64,000 bases of DNA. It comes from Cupriavidus laharis. Lineage in GTDB: Bacteria; Pseudomonadota; Gammaproteobacteria; Burkholderiales; Burkholderiaceae. Below are positions 42,060 through 50,250 of this stretch, one piece after another. Made by a program: the position numbers and the translations under genes. The notes beneath the pieces were generated by a model. It was not told the DNA's origin. It was given only the letters and a program-made list of their open reading frames with translations, and ran no database searches. The DNA is taken from assembly GCF_914271435.1 (NCBI RefSeq), contig NZ_CAJZAI010000014.1, positions 43,735 to 107,734 on the forward strand, written 5' to 3'. The stretch's first letter is position 1. Every line of letters begins with the position of its first letter.

Positions 42060-43529
42060 ATGCAATCCGAAGCCCGAGCCCCGAATCCGGAAGCTACCCT
42101 GCGCGCGATGCAGGCCATTGTCGGCAACCACGCCTGCCTGAGCGGCGACGCCGACATGCAGCCCTTTGTCACCGACTACCGCGGCATCTACCAAGGCAAG
42201 GCGCAGGTGGTGGTGCTGCCATCTTCGACGGAGGAGGTCAGCCAGGTCATGCAGTGGTGCTACGCCAATCACGTGCCGGTGGTGCCGCAAGGCGGCAATA
42301 CGTCGCTGATGGGCGGTGCGGTGCCCGACGGCACGGGCGCGGCCGTGGTCATCAACCTGCGCCGCATGAACCGTGTACTGGCCATCGATACGGTCAACGA
42401 CACCATGACCGTGCAGGCCGGCGTCACGCTGAGTGCGGCACGCAGTGCGGCGGAAGGAGAGCAACGCCTGTTCCCGCTGCGCATCGGCTCAGAGGGCTCG
42501 TGCCAGATCGGCGGCAACCTGTCCACCAACGCCGGCGGCACCGCGGTACTGCGCTATGGCAACATGCGCGACCTGGAGCTGGGCATCGAGGCTGTGCTGC
42601 CGGACGGGCGCATCTACTCGTCCCTGCGCGGACTGCGCAAGGACAATACCGGCTATGACCTGAAGCACCTGTTCATCGGCGCCGAGGGCACGCTGGGCAT
42701 CATCACCGGCGCGGTGCTCAAGCTGATGCCGCAGCCGCGCAGCACGGCAGTGGCGTTCGTCGCGGTGCAGAGTCCTTCCGCGGCGGTGCAACTGCTCGGC
42801 GAAGCCAAGCGCCTGTCGGGGCAGGCCGTGACCGCATTCGAGCTGATCTCGCGCCCGGCGCTGGAACTGGTGCTCGAGTACCTGGGCAATGTCCCATCGC
42901 CGCTGCCCGAGATGCACGAATGGATGGTGCTGATCGAGCTGACGTCGGGCACCGATGCGGATAGCCTCAATGCCACGCTGATGGAGATCCTGGAGTCCGG
43001 CTTCGGGCAGGGGCTGGTGCTGGATGCCGCAGTGGCCGCCAGCCTGTCCGATGCGCAGAACTTCTGGCGCATCCGGGAGGAGATCTCCGACGCGCAGACC
43101 CGTACAGGCGGCAGCATCAAGTGCGACGTCTCGGTGCCGCTGTCGCGCATCGCTGCCTTCGTCGAAGACGCTTCGGCGCAGGTGCTTGCGCTGGAGCCGG
43201 CTGCCCGCATGGTCATCTACGGGCATATGGGCGACGGCAACGTTCACTTCAATCCATTGCGCCCCAAGGACCAGCCAGCGAAAGAATTCCTCGCGCAGTG
43301 GTATGCGCGCATTTCTGGCCTGGTGGATGCAATGGCACATGCCGAGAACGGTTCGATATCGGCTGAACACGGCATCGGCGTGGTCAAGCGCGATGACCTT
43401 GCACAGTTCAAGTCCCCAGTGGAGATCGAACTGATGTGGCAGGTGAAGCAGGCGCTGGACCCGCGCAACCTGCTCAATCCGGGCAAGGTCCTGCCGACGC
43501 AGGGCGGTGGCGCCCCAATCGGCGCGTGA
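42060..43529 (+). CDS. FAD-linked 2-hydroxyacid oxidase/dehydrogenase (GlcD/D2HGDH-like)
   Basis: A 489-aa two-domain flavoprotein of the VAO type. The FAD domain shows VPVVPQGGNTSLMGGAVPDG, IGGNLSTNAGGTAVLRYGNM and FIGAEGTLGIITGAVLKLMP. The C-terminal cap ends with GHMGDGNVHFN and the metal-site HGIGVVK. It oxidises D-2-hydroxy acids such as lactate, glycolate or 2-hydroxyglutarate. It lies 27 bp after the aldolase gene and probably handles a hydroxyacid by-product of the pathway. Confidence 0.9.
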   Translation: MQSEARAPNPEATLRAMQAIVGNHACLSGDADMQPFVTDYRGIYQGKAQVVVLPSSTEEVSQVMQWCYANHVPVVPQGGNTSLMGGAVPDGTGAAVVINLRRMNRVLAIDTVNDTMTVQAGVTLSAARSAAEGEQRLFPLRIGSEGSCQIGGNLSTNAGGTAVLRYGNMRDLELGIEAVLPDGRIYSSLRGLRKDNTGYDLKHLFIGAEGTLGIITGAVLKLMPQPRSTAVAFVAVQSPSAAVQLLGEAKRLSGQAVTAFELISRPALELVLEYLGNVPSPLPEMHEWMVLIELTSGTDADSLNATLMEILESGFGQGLVLDAAVAASLSDAQNFWRIREEISDAQTRTGGSIKCDVSVPLSRIAAFVEDASAQVLALEPAARMVIYGHMGDGNVHFNPLRPKDQPAKEFLAQWYARISGLVDAMAHAENGSISAEHGIGVVKRDDLAQFKSPVEIELMWQVKQALDPRNLLNPGKVLPTQGGGAPIGA

Positions 43530-43635
43530 CACAACTGACCCAACTCGGCTAAGGTGTCTGCTGGACAAGACCCGGGGCTGGCCGCATCGGCGGGCATCCG
43601 GGCGGACAGCCCTACACTGACAAGGCCGAGAAAGC

Positions 43636-44709
43636 ATGAGCCAGCAAGCCCCCACCACGCAGTCTCCTCTCGAAAAACCCACTCTCGACTATCCCTGCGG
43701 CGACGCGCCCGCGCCTGGCCAGGCGCATGAGGTTGCGCCCGGCGTGCGTTGGCTGCGCATGCCGATGCCGCTGGGCCTGAACCACATCAATCTCTGGGCC
43801 ATCCGCGACGGTGCGGGCTGGGCGGCCGTGGATTCCGGGCTGCAGACGCCCGAAACCGCGGCAGCCTGGCGCACGCTGTTCGCCGAAGGCGGCGCGCTGG
43901 CCGGCGGCGGCCTGACGCGGCTGTTCGTCACCCACATGCATCCGGACCACGTCGGCATGGCCGGCTGGCTGACGCGCAAGTTCGGCTGCCGGCTCTGGAT
44001 GACATCGACGGAATACCTGATGTGCCGCGTACTGGCCGCCGATACCGGCCGGGCCGCGCCGCAGGAAGGTGTGGATTTCTACCGGCAGGCCGGCTGGACC
44101 GAGGACGACATCGAAGTCTACCGGGCGCGGTTCGGGGGCTTCGGCAAGTACGTGCATGCGCTGCCGGAGAGCTTTCAGCGCCTGACGGATGGCGATGTAT
44201 TGCACATCGGCGAGCACGAGTGGCGCGTGATCGTCGGCACGGGGCATTCGCCCGAGCATGCCTGCCTGTACTGCCCGGCGCTCAAGGTACTGATTTCCGG
44301 CGACCAGGTACTGCCGCGCATCTCCTCCAACGTCTCGGTATTCCCGACCGAACCGGAAGCCGACCCCATGGGCGACTGGCTCGCCTCGCTCGACAAGGTC
44401 CGGCGCGAGGTGCCGGACGATGTACTCGTGCTGCCGGCCCACAACGAGCCATTCCGCGGCCTGCACGCCCGGCTCGACTACCTGTCGCGCAGCCAGCACC
44501 AGGCCCTGGACCGCCTGCGCGATGCACTGGCGGAGCCGCGGCGCGCCGTCGATGTGTTCACGCAGCTGTTTTCCCGGCCCATCGATAGTCCCGGCCTGCT
44601 TGGCATGGCAACCGGAGAGAGCGTCGCGCACCTGAACTACCTGATGCACAGGGGCGAGGCAATCCGCGAAACGGGGCCGGACGGGTTCTACTGGTACCGC
44701 ATGAAATAG
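43636..44709 (+). CDS. MBL-fold metallo-hydrolase
   Basis: A 357-aa metallo-beta-lactamase-fold hydrolase. The zinc motif is THMHPDHVGMAGW, later ligands are in VGTGHSPEHACLY and ISGDQVLPRI, and the terminal His is in LPAHNEPFRG. A C-terminal helical domain follows. It resembles glyoxalase II-like or flavodoxin-independent thioesterase members. It lies 106 bp after the FAD oxidase and is probably the last gene of the cluster, but its substrate is unknown. Confidence 0.88.
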   Translation: MSQQAPTTQSPLEKPTLDYPCGDAPAPGQAHEVAPGVRWLRMPMPLGLNHINLWAIRDGAGWAAVDSGLQTPETAAAWRTLFAEGGALAGGGLTRLFVTHMHPDHVGMAGWLTRKFGCRLWMTSTEYLMCRVLAADTGRAAPQEGVDFYRQAGWTEDDIEVYRARFGGFGKYVHALPESFQRLTDGDVLHIGEHEWRVIVGTGHSPEHACLYCPALKVLISGDQVLPRISSNVSVFPTEPEADPMGDWLASLDKVRREVPDDVLVLPAHNEPFRGLHARLDYLSRSQHQALDRLRDALAEPRRAVDVFTQLFSRPIDSPGLLGMATGESVAHLNYLMHRGEAIRETGPDGFYWYRMK

Positions 44710-44842
44710 CACCCGCATCTGCTCGCATCCGTGCTTCGAGCTACTGGAAGCGCGGCGCGGCAGCAGTGCACGAAACGCTCGAAGACTGCTCGGGGCAGCG
44801 ATGCCCTAATATGGCGGCAGCATAACCCGCAAGGAGGCTGCC

Positions 44843-45247
44843 GTGCCGGACACCATTACAGGCTGGACGAGGTTTCAAGCTGCCGCGGCGGCGGGCGTTG
44901 CCATGACACTGGCCGCCTGCGCACCGGACTCGGTCCGGAATATCGAGGCCAAGGGTTTCAACGCCTATCTGGATTCGCTGAAGACGGCCTGTCCCAATAT
45001 GATCGTCGGCACCAACAACATCAGTGAATGGCTGCGCAGCAGCGCCAGCACCGGGGACGATGACTACGTCTACTGGCTGGATCAGACGTCTCGCCTTTAC
45101 TACAGGCGGATCAGCCCGGCGCAATACCGTACCTCGGTCGGCGCAGCGCTGGGTGGCGGCAAGGCGGACACGCGTGCGCTGGACTGCATCATTCAGCACT
45201 TGCCGGCGGATCGGCCGAGCAGTCCGGTGGGTGGAAAATTGTTATGA
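44843..45247 (+). CDS. Small hypothetical lipoprotein
   Basis: A 134-aa protein with a signal peptide ending in lipobox LAAC (Cys26). The mature part is short and carries two further Cys (CPNM, LDCIIQHL), probably disulphide-bonded in the periplasm. A GTG start at 44843 is strongly supported by AAGGAGG 5 bases upstream. Family not recognised. Confidence 0.75.
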   Translation: MPDTITGWTRFQAAAAAGVAMTLAACAPDSVRNIEAKGFNAYLDSLKTACPNMIVGTNNISEWLRSSASTGDDDYVYWLDQTSRLYYRRISPAQYRTSVGAALGGGKADTRALDCIIQHLPADRPSSPVGGKLL

Positions 45248-45268
45248 AAACAAGCATTGGGGAATCCT

Positions 45269-45295
45269 AAAATGACCATTTGACATGGTCATTTT
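45269..45295. promoter_or_regulatory. Palindrome upstream of the toxin-antitoxin pair
   Basis: AAAATGACCAT-N5-ATGGTCATTTT has perfect 11-bp arms. It lies 44 bp before the antitoxin start, right for an autoregulatory operator. The run of T after the right arm means it could also terminate the lipoprotein mRNA. Confidence 0.6.
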
Positions 45296-45338
45296 TGAGT
45301 GTCAGGATGGTGTGTACCCCCTCTGCACAGGACTTACG

Positions 45339-45572
45339 ATGCCAGGCAATCAGGTATCCAAAACCGAATTCAAGGCTAAGGCGCTCGAATATTTCAGGCA
45401 GGTGGAGGCCTCCGGCGAGCACCTGATCGTGACGGACCACGGCCGGCCCACGCTGGAAGTCCGGCCTTTTCGGAGCCTTGACCGTGACCCGCTCCAGGTC
45501 CTGGCTGGCACGGTCGTCCGCTATGAAGACCCCACAGAGCCCATTGACGTGGAATGGGGGGCTGGCCAGTGA
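45339..45572 (+). CDS. Phd/YefM-type antitoxin
   Basis: A 77-aa protein whose N-terminal half (VSKTEFKAKALEYFRQVEAS then GEHLIVTDHGRPTLEVRPF) matches the Phd/YefM DNA-binding fold. The C-terminal half would wrap the toxin. The start at 45339 is preferred because the earlier ATG (45285) lies inside the palindrome, and CAGGA precedes 45339. The stop overlaps the toxin start (GTGA), so the two are translationally coupled. Confidence 0.85.
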   Translation: MPGNQVSKTEFKAKALEYFRQVEASGEHLIVTDHGRPTLEVRPFRSLDRDPLQVLAGTVVRYEDPTEPIDVEWGAGQ

Positions 45573-45964
45573 TCGTACTGGACACGCATGCCCTGGTCTG
45601 GTGGGCGAGTGGAAGCGACGAACTGAGTGCTACAGCGAAAGCTGCTATCGAACGCGAATCCAGAGAAGGGCAGATTGTGGTTTCAGCCATCTCGGCATGG
45701 GAAATTGCCATGCTGGTGGAGCGGGAAAAGCTGGTGCTGTCGATGGACGTCGGGAGTTGGCTTGACACCGTCGCACAAATAGAAGCAGTGACCTTCTACC
45801 CCGTTGATGTCGATGTGTCGATCAAATCGGTCCATCTGCCTGGTGAATTCCACAAGGATCCGGCGGACCGCATGATCGTCGCTACAGCGCGCAAGCTCGC
45901 TGTTCCGCTGGTCAGCAAGGACGAGAGGATACGGGCCTACAAACACGTCAGGACTATCTGGTAG
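45569..45964 (+). CDS. VapC-like PIN-domain toxin
   Basis: A 131-aa PIN-domain ribonuclease candidate. The acidic metal-binding residues are seen in VLDTHALVWW, SAISAWEIAMLV and DPADRMIVATA, followed by LVSKDERIRAY. A GTG start at 45569 overlaps the antitoxin stop. The likely role is RNA cleavage when the antitoxin is degraded. The target is unknown. Confidence 0.88.
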   Translation: MIVLDTHALVWWASGSDELSATAKAAIERESREGQIVVSAISAWEIAMLVEREKLVLSMDVGSWLDTVAQIEAVTFYPVDVDVSIKSVHLPGEFHKDPADRMIVATARKLAVPLVSKDERIRAYKHVRTIW

Positions 45965-46093
45965 CGCAAGCGGCAACACCATCCGCCCGTTGTGCAATCC
46001 TCCCATCCCCGCTAACATGAGTCCCCGGCAGCCGAGACAGCGGTTGCCGACGTCGCTCGGACGGTTCCGGGCGCTTACGTAAAGGACTCCTTC

Positions 46094-47344
46094 ATGACTG
46101 CCAGCTCTGGCAAGCGCCGCTTCGCGCGCATCGATCGCCTTCCCCCGTACGTTTTCAATATCACCGCCGAGTTGAAGATGGCCGCCCGCCGCCGTGGCGA
46201 GGACATCATCGACATGAGCATGGGCAACCCGGACGGCGCCACGCCGCCGCATATCGTTGCCAAGCTGGTGGAAGCCGCGCAGCGTCCCGATACGCATGGC
46301 TATTCCGCGTCCAAGGGCATTCCGCGGCTGCGCCGCGCGATCTCGCACTGGTACCGCGAGCGCTATGGCGTGGAGATCGATCCGGATACCGAGGCCATCG
46401 TCACTATCGGCTCCAAGGAGGGCCTGGCGCACCTGATGCTGGCCACGCTTGATCGCGGCGATACGGTGCTGGTGCCCGACCCGAGCTATCCGATCCACAT
46501 CTATGGCGCGGTGATTGCCGGGGCGGATATCCGTTCGGTGCCGCTGGTGCCGGGTGTCGATTTCTTCGCGGAGCTGGAGCGCACCATTCGCGGCAGCTAT
46601 CCGAAACCGAAGATGATCGTGCTGGGATTCCCGTCGAACCCGACCGCCCAATGCGTGGAGCTGGACTTCTTCGAGCGCGTGATCGCGCTGGCGCGCAAGC
46701 ACGATATCTTCGTGGTGCACGACCTGGCCTATGCCGACATAGTCTTCGACGGCTGGAAGGCGCCATCGATCATGCAGGTGCCCGGCGCCAAGGACATCGC
46801 GGTGGAGTTCTTCACGCTGTCCAAGAGCTACAACATGGCGGGCTGGCGTATCGGCTTCATGGTGGGCAACCCCGACCTCGTGGCCGCACTCACGCGCATC
46901 AAGAGCTATCACGACTACGGCACCTTCACGCCGTTGCAGGTGGCGGCCATTGCCGCGCTCGAAGGCGACCAGTCATGCGTGAAGGAGATCGCGGCGCACT
47001 ACCAGTCGCGCCGCGACGTGCTCGCAAAGGGCCTGATCGAATCGGGCTGGCAGGTGGATATCCCGAAGGCGTCGATGTACATCTGGGCGCGCATTCCCGA
47101 GCCTTACCGCGCGCTGGGCTCGCTGGAGTTTTCCAAGCAACTGCTGGCCAAGGCGAAAGTTTCCGTCTCGCCCGGCATTGGCTTTGGCGACTACGGCGAT
47201 GAGTACGTGCGTTTTGCGCTGATCGAGAACGAAGCGCGAATCCGCCAGGCCGTGCGCGGCATCAAGGCGATGTTCCGCGCGGACGGCCTCGTCAAGGTGC
47301 CCGTAGCCGAGCATGCGGACGGGCACGGCAAGGGCAAGGCCTGA
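46094..47344 (+). CDS. alaC: Alanine-synthesising transaminase AlaC-type
   Basis: A 416-aa class I PLP aminotransferase with extended similarity to E. coli AlaC: RFARIDRLPPYVFNITAELK, then DMSMGNPDGATPPHIV, VLGFPSNPTAQCVELDFFE and the PLP-lysine segment TLSKSYNMAGWRIGFMVGN. It transfers an amino group between glutamate and pyruvate. It is monocistronic and converges with the valine operon across a hairpin. Confidence 0.93.
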   Translation: MTASSGKRRFARIDRLPPYVFNITAELKMAARRRGEDIIDMSMGNPDGATPPHIVAKLVEAAQRPDTHGYSASKGIPRLRRAISHWYRERYGVEIDPDTEAIVTIGSKEGLAHLMLATLDRGDTVLVPDPSYPIHIYGAVIAGADIRSVPLVPGVDFFAELERTIRGSYPKPKMIVLGFPSNPTAQCVELDFFERVIALARKHDIFVVHDLAYADIVFDGWKAPSIMQVPGAKDIAVEFFTLSKSYNMAGWRIGFMVGNPDLVAALTRIKSYHDYGTFTPLQVAAIAALEGDQSCVKEIAAHYQSRRDVLAKGLIESGWQVDIPKASMYIWARIPEPYRALGSLEFSKQLLAKAKVSVSPGIGFGDYGDEYVRFALIENEARIRQAVRGIKAMFRADGLVKVPVAEHADGHGKGKA

Positions 47345-47356
47345 GCGCGGCCGTCG

Positions 47357-47387
47357 GTTGCGCCCCTCTGAGGAAGCGGGGCGCAAC
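47357..47387. terminator. Bidirectional terminator hairpin
   Basis: GTTGCGCCCC and GGGGCGCAAC pair perfectly (10 bp) around an 11-base loop in the 45-bp gap between the convergent alaC gene and the last gene of the valine operon. There is no strong T-run on either side. Confidence 0.6.
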
Positions 47388-47389
47388 AC

Positions 47390-48520
47390 CTACAGCAGCA
47401 TGTGCAGTGGATCGTCGCCCGGCTGCCACCAGCGCGCGAACAACGCCTCTACCGCGGCGGCATCCACCGCGTCGTAGCTGCCGATACGCCAGCGCGGCGC
47501 GTTGTCCTTGTCGACGATCAGCGCGCGCACGCCCTCGATAAAATCCCCACGCGTGAACGATTGCACCACCACGGCCAGCTCCATGCGGAAGCAGTCGGCG
47601 AGGTCGAGGCGGCGGCCGCGCAGCAGCAATTCACGCGTGGCGCAGGCAGCCAGCGGCGAGCGCTTGCGCAAGGTATCCGCCGTGCGCGCGGCCCATTCGG
47701 CGTAGCGCGGGTCGTCCTGGCAGGCCAGGCCGGCGATGATTTCGGGAAGTCTCGTATTGGCCGGGAAGTGCCGCAGCAGGGCCGGCAGGACTTCGAGCAG
47801 CGGTGCATCCGCTGCGCTGCAGATCGGCTCGCGTACCAGCGCACGGCGCAGGTCCTCCATGGGCTGGCCGCTCCAGCGGATGGCGGCAAGCGTGTCGTCG
47901 AGGCCGTCCAGCGTAACGCTGTTCACCGCGTCATCTGCCAGCCCGCACAGCAGGGCATCCTCGGCGCCAATCGTCACCCCGGTCAGGCCCAGATAGAGCG
48001 CCAGCTGGACCGGCATCTTCGACAGGAAATGGCTTGCGCCCACGTCGGGAACGAGCCCGATGCCGGTCTCCGGCATGGCCACGCGCGAGCGCTCGGTAAC
48101 GATGCGCAGGTGCGCGGCCTGCGACAGGCCCATGCCGCCGCCCATGACGATGCCATCCATCAGCGCCACCACCGGCTTGGAATAGCGGTGCAGGCGGTAG
48201 TCGAGCTGGTATTCGTCGATAAAGAACTGCCGCTGCAGCGGCGTCCCGTCGCGATGGCTGTCGTACAGCGCGCGGATATCGCCGCCGGCGCAGAAGGCCT
48301 TGGGCCCGGCGCCGCGCAACACCACGGCGTGGATATCATCCTGTCCGGCCCAGTCTTCGAGCTGCGCGGACAGTGCCACGATCATCGGGTAAGACAGCGC
48401 ATTGAGCTGGCGCGGCCGGTTCAGCGTGACCAGGCCGACGTGGTTGATGACCTGAAACAGGACTTCGGGCTCGGTCCCGGCGGGCGGGCTGGCAGGGGTG
48501 CTTTCCGGTGTCAGTCTCAT
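47390..48520 (-). CDS. 3-hydroxyisobutyryl-CoA hydrolase (enoyl-CoA hydratase superfamily)
   Basis: A 376-aa crotonase-fold protein, longer than hydratases and matching the hydrolase branch. Motifs: VGLVTLNRPRQLNALSYPMI, CAGGDIRALYDS and MDGIVMGGGMGLSQAAHLRI, then ETGIGLVPDVGASHFLS with the Glu and Asp of the hydrolase. It releases free 3-hydroxyisobutyrate in valine breakdown. It is the last gene of the operon. Confidence 0.93.
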   Translation of the reverse strand: MRLTPESTPASPPAGTEPEVLFQVINHVGLVTLNRPRQLNALSYPMIVALSAQLEDWAGQDDIHAVVLRGAGPKAFCAGGDIRALYDSHRDGTPLQRQFFIDEYQLDYRLHRYSKPVVALMDGIVMGGGMGLSQAAHLRIVTERSRVAMPETGIGLVPDVGASHFLSKMPVQLALYLGLTGVTIGAEDALLCGLADDAVNSVTLDGLDDTLAAIRWSGQPMEDLRRALVREPICSAADAPLLEVLPALLRHFPANTRLPEIIAGLACQDDPRYAEWAARTADTLRKRSPLAACATRELLLRGRRLDLADCFRMELAVVVQSFTRGDFIEGVRALIVDKDNAPRWRIGSYDAVDAAAVEALFARWWQPGDDPLHMLL

Positions 48521-48529
48521 GATCGGTTC

Positions 48530-49300
48530 CTAGCCATTGCGCCACTGCGGCGCGCGCTTCTGCAGGAAGGCATTGACGCCTTCGCGCTGGTCCTCGCCGT
48601 CGAACAGGTCGACAAAGCGCTCGCGTTCAAGCGCCAGTGCGGCCTGGCGCGGCACACCCTGGCGTGCCAGATGCACGAGCTGCTTGCTGTAGGCCGCCGC
48701 GCGCGGGCTCACGGTGCAGGCGCGTCCAGCTATGGCCAGCGCTGCTTCCAGCGCCTTGCCGCGCGGCACGACCTCCTCCACCAGGCCGATGCGCAGCGCC
48801 GTGGCGGCATCCACGCGTTCATTGGTCAGGATCATGCGCTTGGCCCAGCCTTCGCCGACCAGCCAGGGCAGCGTCTGCGTGCCGCAGCCGCACGGCAACA
48901 GGCCGACCCCGGCTTCGGGCAGCGCCATCTGTGCCTGTTCCTCGGCAATGCGGACATCGCAAGCGAGCGCGCATTCGAGCCCGCCACCCATGGCGTAGCC
49001 GTTGATCGCGGCGATCACGAGCGGCCGCGCGTTCTGCAGCGCTTCGAAGGCCGCGCCGAAGCGCTGCGCCATCACGCGTGCATGGGCACGGTCGCCTTCG
49101 GCGAAGCCGTTGAGGTCAGCGCCGGCACTGAAGAAGCGGTCTCCGGCGCCGGTGATCACCACGGCGCGTACCTGTGGATCGGCATTGATCCTCGCAACAA
49201 GGTCCTGCAGTTGCTGCAGGCCTTCGGCCGTGAAGGCATTGGCCGGCGGGCGGCTGAGCGTGAGACGGGCAATGTGCCCGTCCAGGGCAAATTCGATCAT
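48530..49300 (-). CDS. Enoyl-CoA hydratase
   Basis: A 256-aa crotonase. Oxyanion segments are GDRFFSAGADLNGF and INGYAMGGGLECALACDVRI, with catalytic-Glu region LPEAGVGLLPCGCGTQTLPW. In this operon it would hydrate methacrylyl-CoA to 3-hydroxyisobutyryl-CoA. Its ATG overlaps the mmsB stop by four bases, and the hydrolase gene starts 9 bp after its stop. Confidence 0.92.
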   Translation of the reverse strand: MIEFALDGHIARLTLSRPPANAFTAEGLQQLQDLVARINADPQVRAVVITGAGDRFFSAGADLNGFAEGDRAHARVMAQRFGAAFEALQNARPLVIAAINGYAMGGGLECALACDVRIAEEQAQMALPEAGVGLLPCGCGTQTLPWLVGEGWAKRMILTNERVDAATALRIGLVEEVVPRGKALEAALAIAGRACTVSPRAAAYSKQLVHLARQGVPRQAALALERERFVDLFDGEDQREGVNAFLQKRAPQWRNG

Positions 49301-50205
49301 GGCTGGCCTCCGTCAGGCCCGGTCTTGGGCAGGTACTGCCGGATCACTCCGGAGAAATCGAGCTGTCCGTCGCCAGCCTGGCTCATGGCCTGGTAGAGCT
49401 GCTGGGCCAGCGCGCCGAGGAACAGCGGCTGCTTGACGCTGCGCGCGGCATCGGCCGCCAGGCCCAGGTCCTTGAGCATCAGTTCGGCGCCGAAGCCGCC
49501 TGTATAGCCGCGCGACGACGGCGCGGTCTCGATCACGCCGGGATAGGGGTTGTAGGTGTCAGACGACCAGCAGCGGCCCGTGGACGTATTGACAATGCCC
49601 GCCAGCACATTGGCGTCGATGCCCAGCCGCACGCCGAGCGCCATGGCCTCGGACACGCCGATCATCGAAATCCCCAGGATCAGGTTGTTGCAGATCTTGG
49701 CAACCTGGCCGGTGCCGGTGTTGCCGCAATGGACCAGGTTGCGGCCCATATTGGCGAGCACGGGCTTGACCTGCTCGAACAGCGCCGGCGTGGCGCCGAC
49801 CATGAAGGTCAGCGTGCCGGCCTGCGCGCCGCCGGTGCCGCCCGACACCGGCGCATCGGCCAGCGCGTTGCCGTGCGCTGCGGCGGCAGCGGCCAGTTCG
49901 CGCACGGTGGCCGGGTCGATGGTGCTGGAATCGACCAGCGGCACGCCGGAGCGCACGCCCGCCAGCACGCCTTCCTCACCGAGATAGGCCGTCCGGACAT
50001 GCGCAGCCGCGGGCAGCATGGTGATGACGAAGTCGGCCTCCGCCACCGCCTTGCGCGCGGAGTCGGCCGAGGCCGCGCCTTCGGCGCACAGCGATGCCAC
50101 GGCAGCCGCGTTGAGGTCGAACACGGTCAGCGTGTGGCCGGCCTTGAGCAGGTTGCGCGCCATGGGGGCGCCCATGTTGCCGAGGCCGATGAAGGCGATA
50201 TGCAT
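49297..50205 (-). CDS. mmsB: 3-hydroxyisobutyrate dehydrogenase
   Basis: A 302-aa beta-hydroxyacid dehydrogenase. The NAD-binding start is IAFIGLGNMGAPMARNLLKA, the substrate signature DAPVSGGTGGAQAGTL, and the catalytic Lys lies in GTGQVAKICNNLILG. It oxidises 3-hydroxyisobutyrate to methylmalonate semialdehyde. It is translationally coupled to the hydratase gene downstream. Confidence 0.94.
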   Translation of the reverse strand: MHIAFIGLGNMGAPMARNLLKAGHTLTVFDLNAAAVASLCAEGAASADSARKAVAEADFVITMLPAAAHVRTAYLGEEGVLAGVRSGVPLVDSSTIDPATVRELAAAAAAHGNALADAPVSGGTGGAQAGTLTFMVGATPALFEQVKPVLANMGRNLVHCGNTGTGQVAKICNNLILGISMIGVSEAMALGVRLGIDANVLAGIVNTSTGRCWSSDTYNPYPGVIETAPSSRGYTGGFGAELMLKDLGLAADAARSVKQPLFLGALAQQLYQAMSQAGDGQLDFSGVIRQYLPKTGPDGGQP

Positions 50206-50250
50206 GTCGGGTCTCCTGGATATTGTGTGGCGGGTCGGTGCGTGGCGTGC

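Noticed and set aside
44741..45199. 152-codon minus-strand frame opposite the small lipoprotein
   Set aside because: The plus-strand lipoprotein has a strong ribosome-binding site and signal peptide. The antisense frame has neither.
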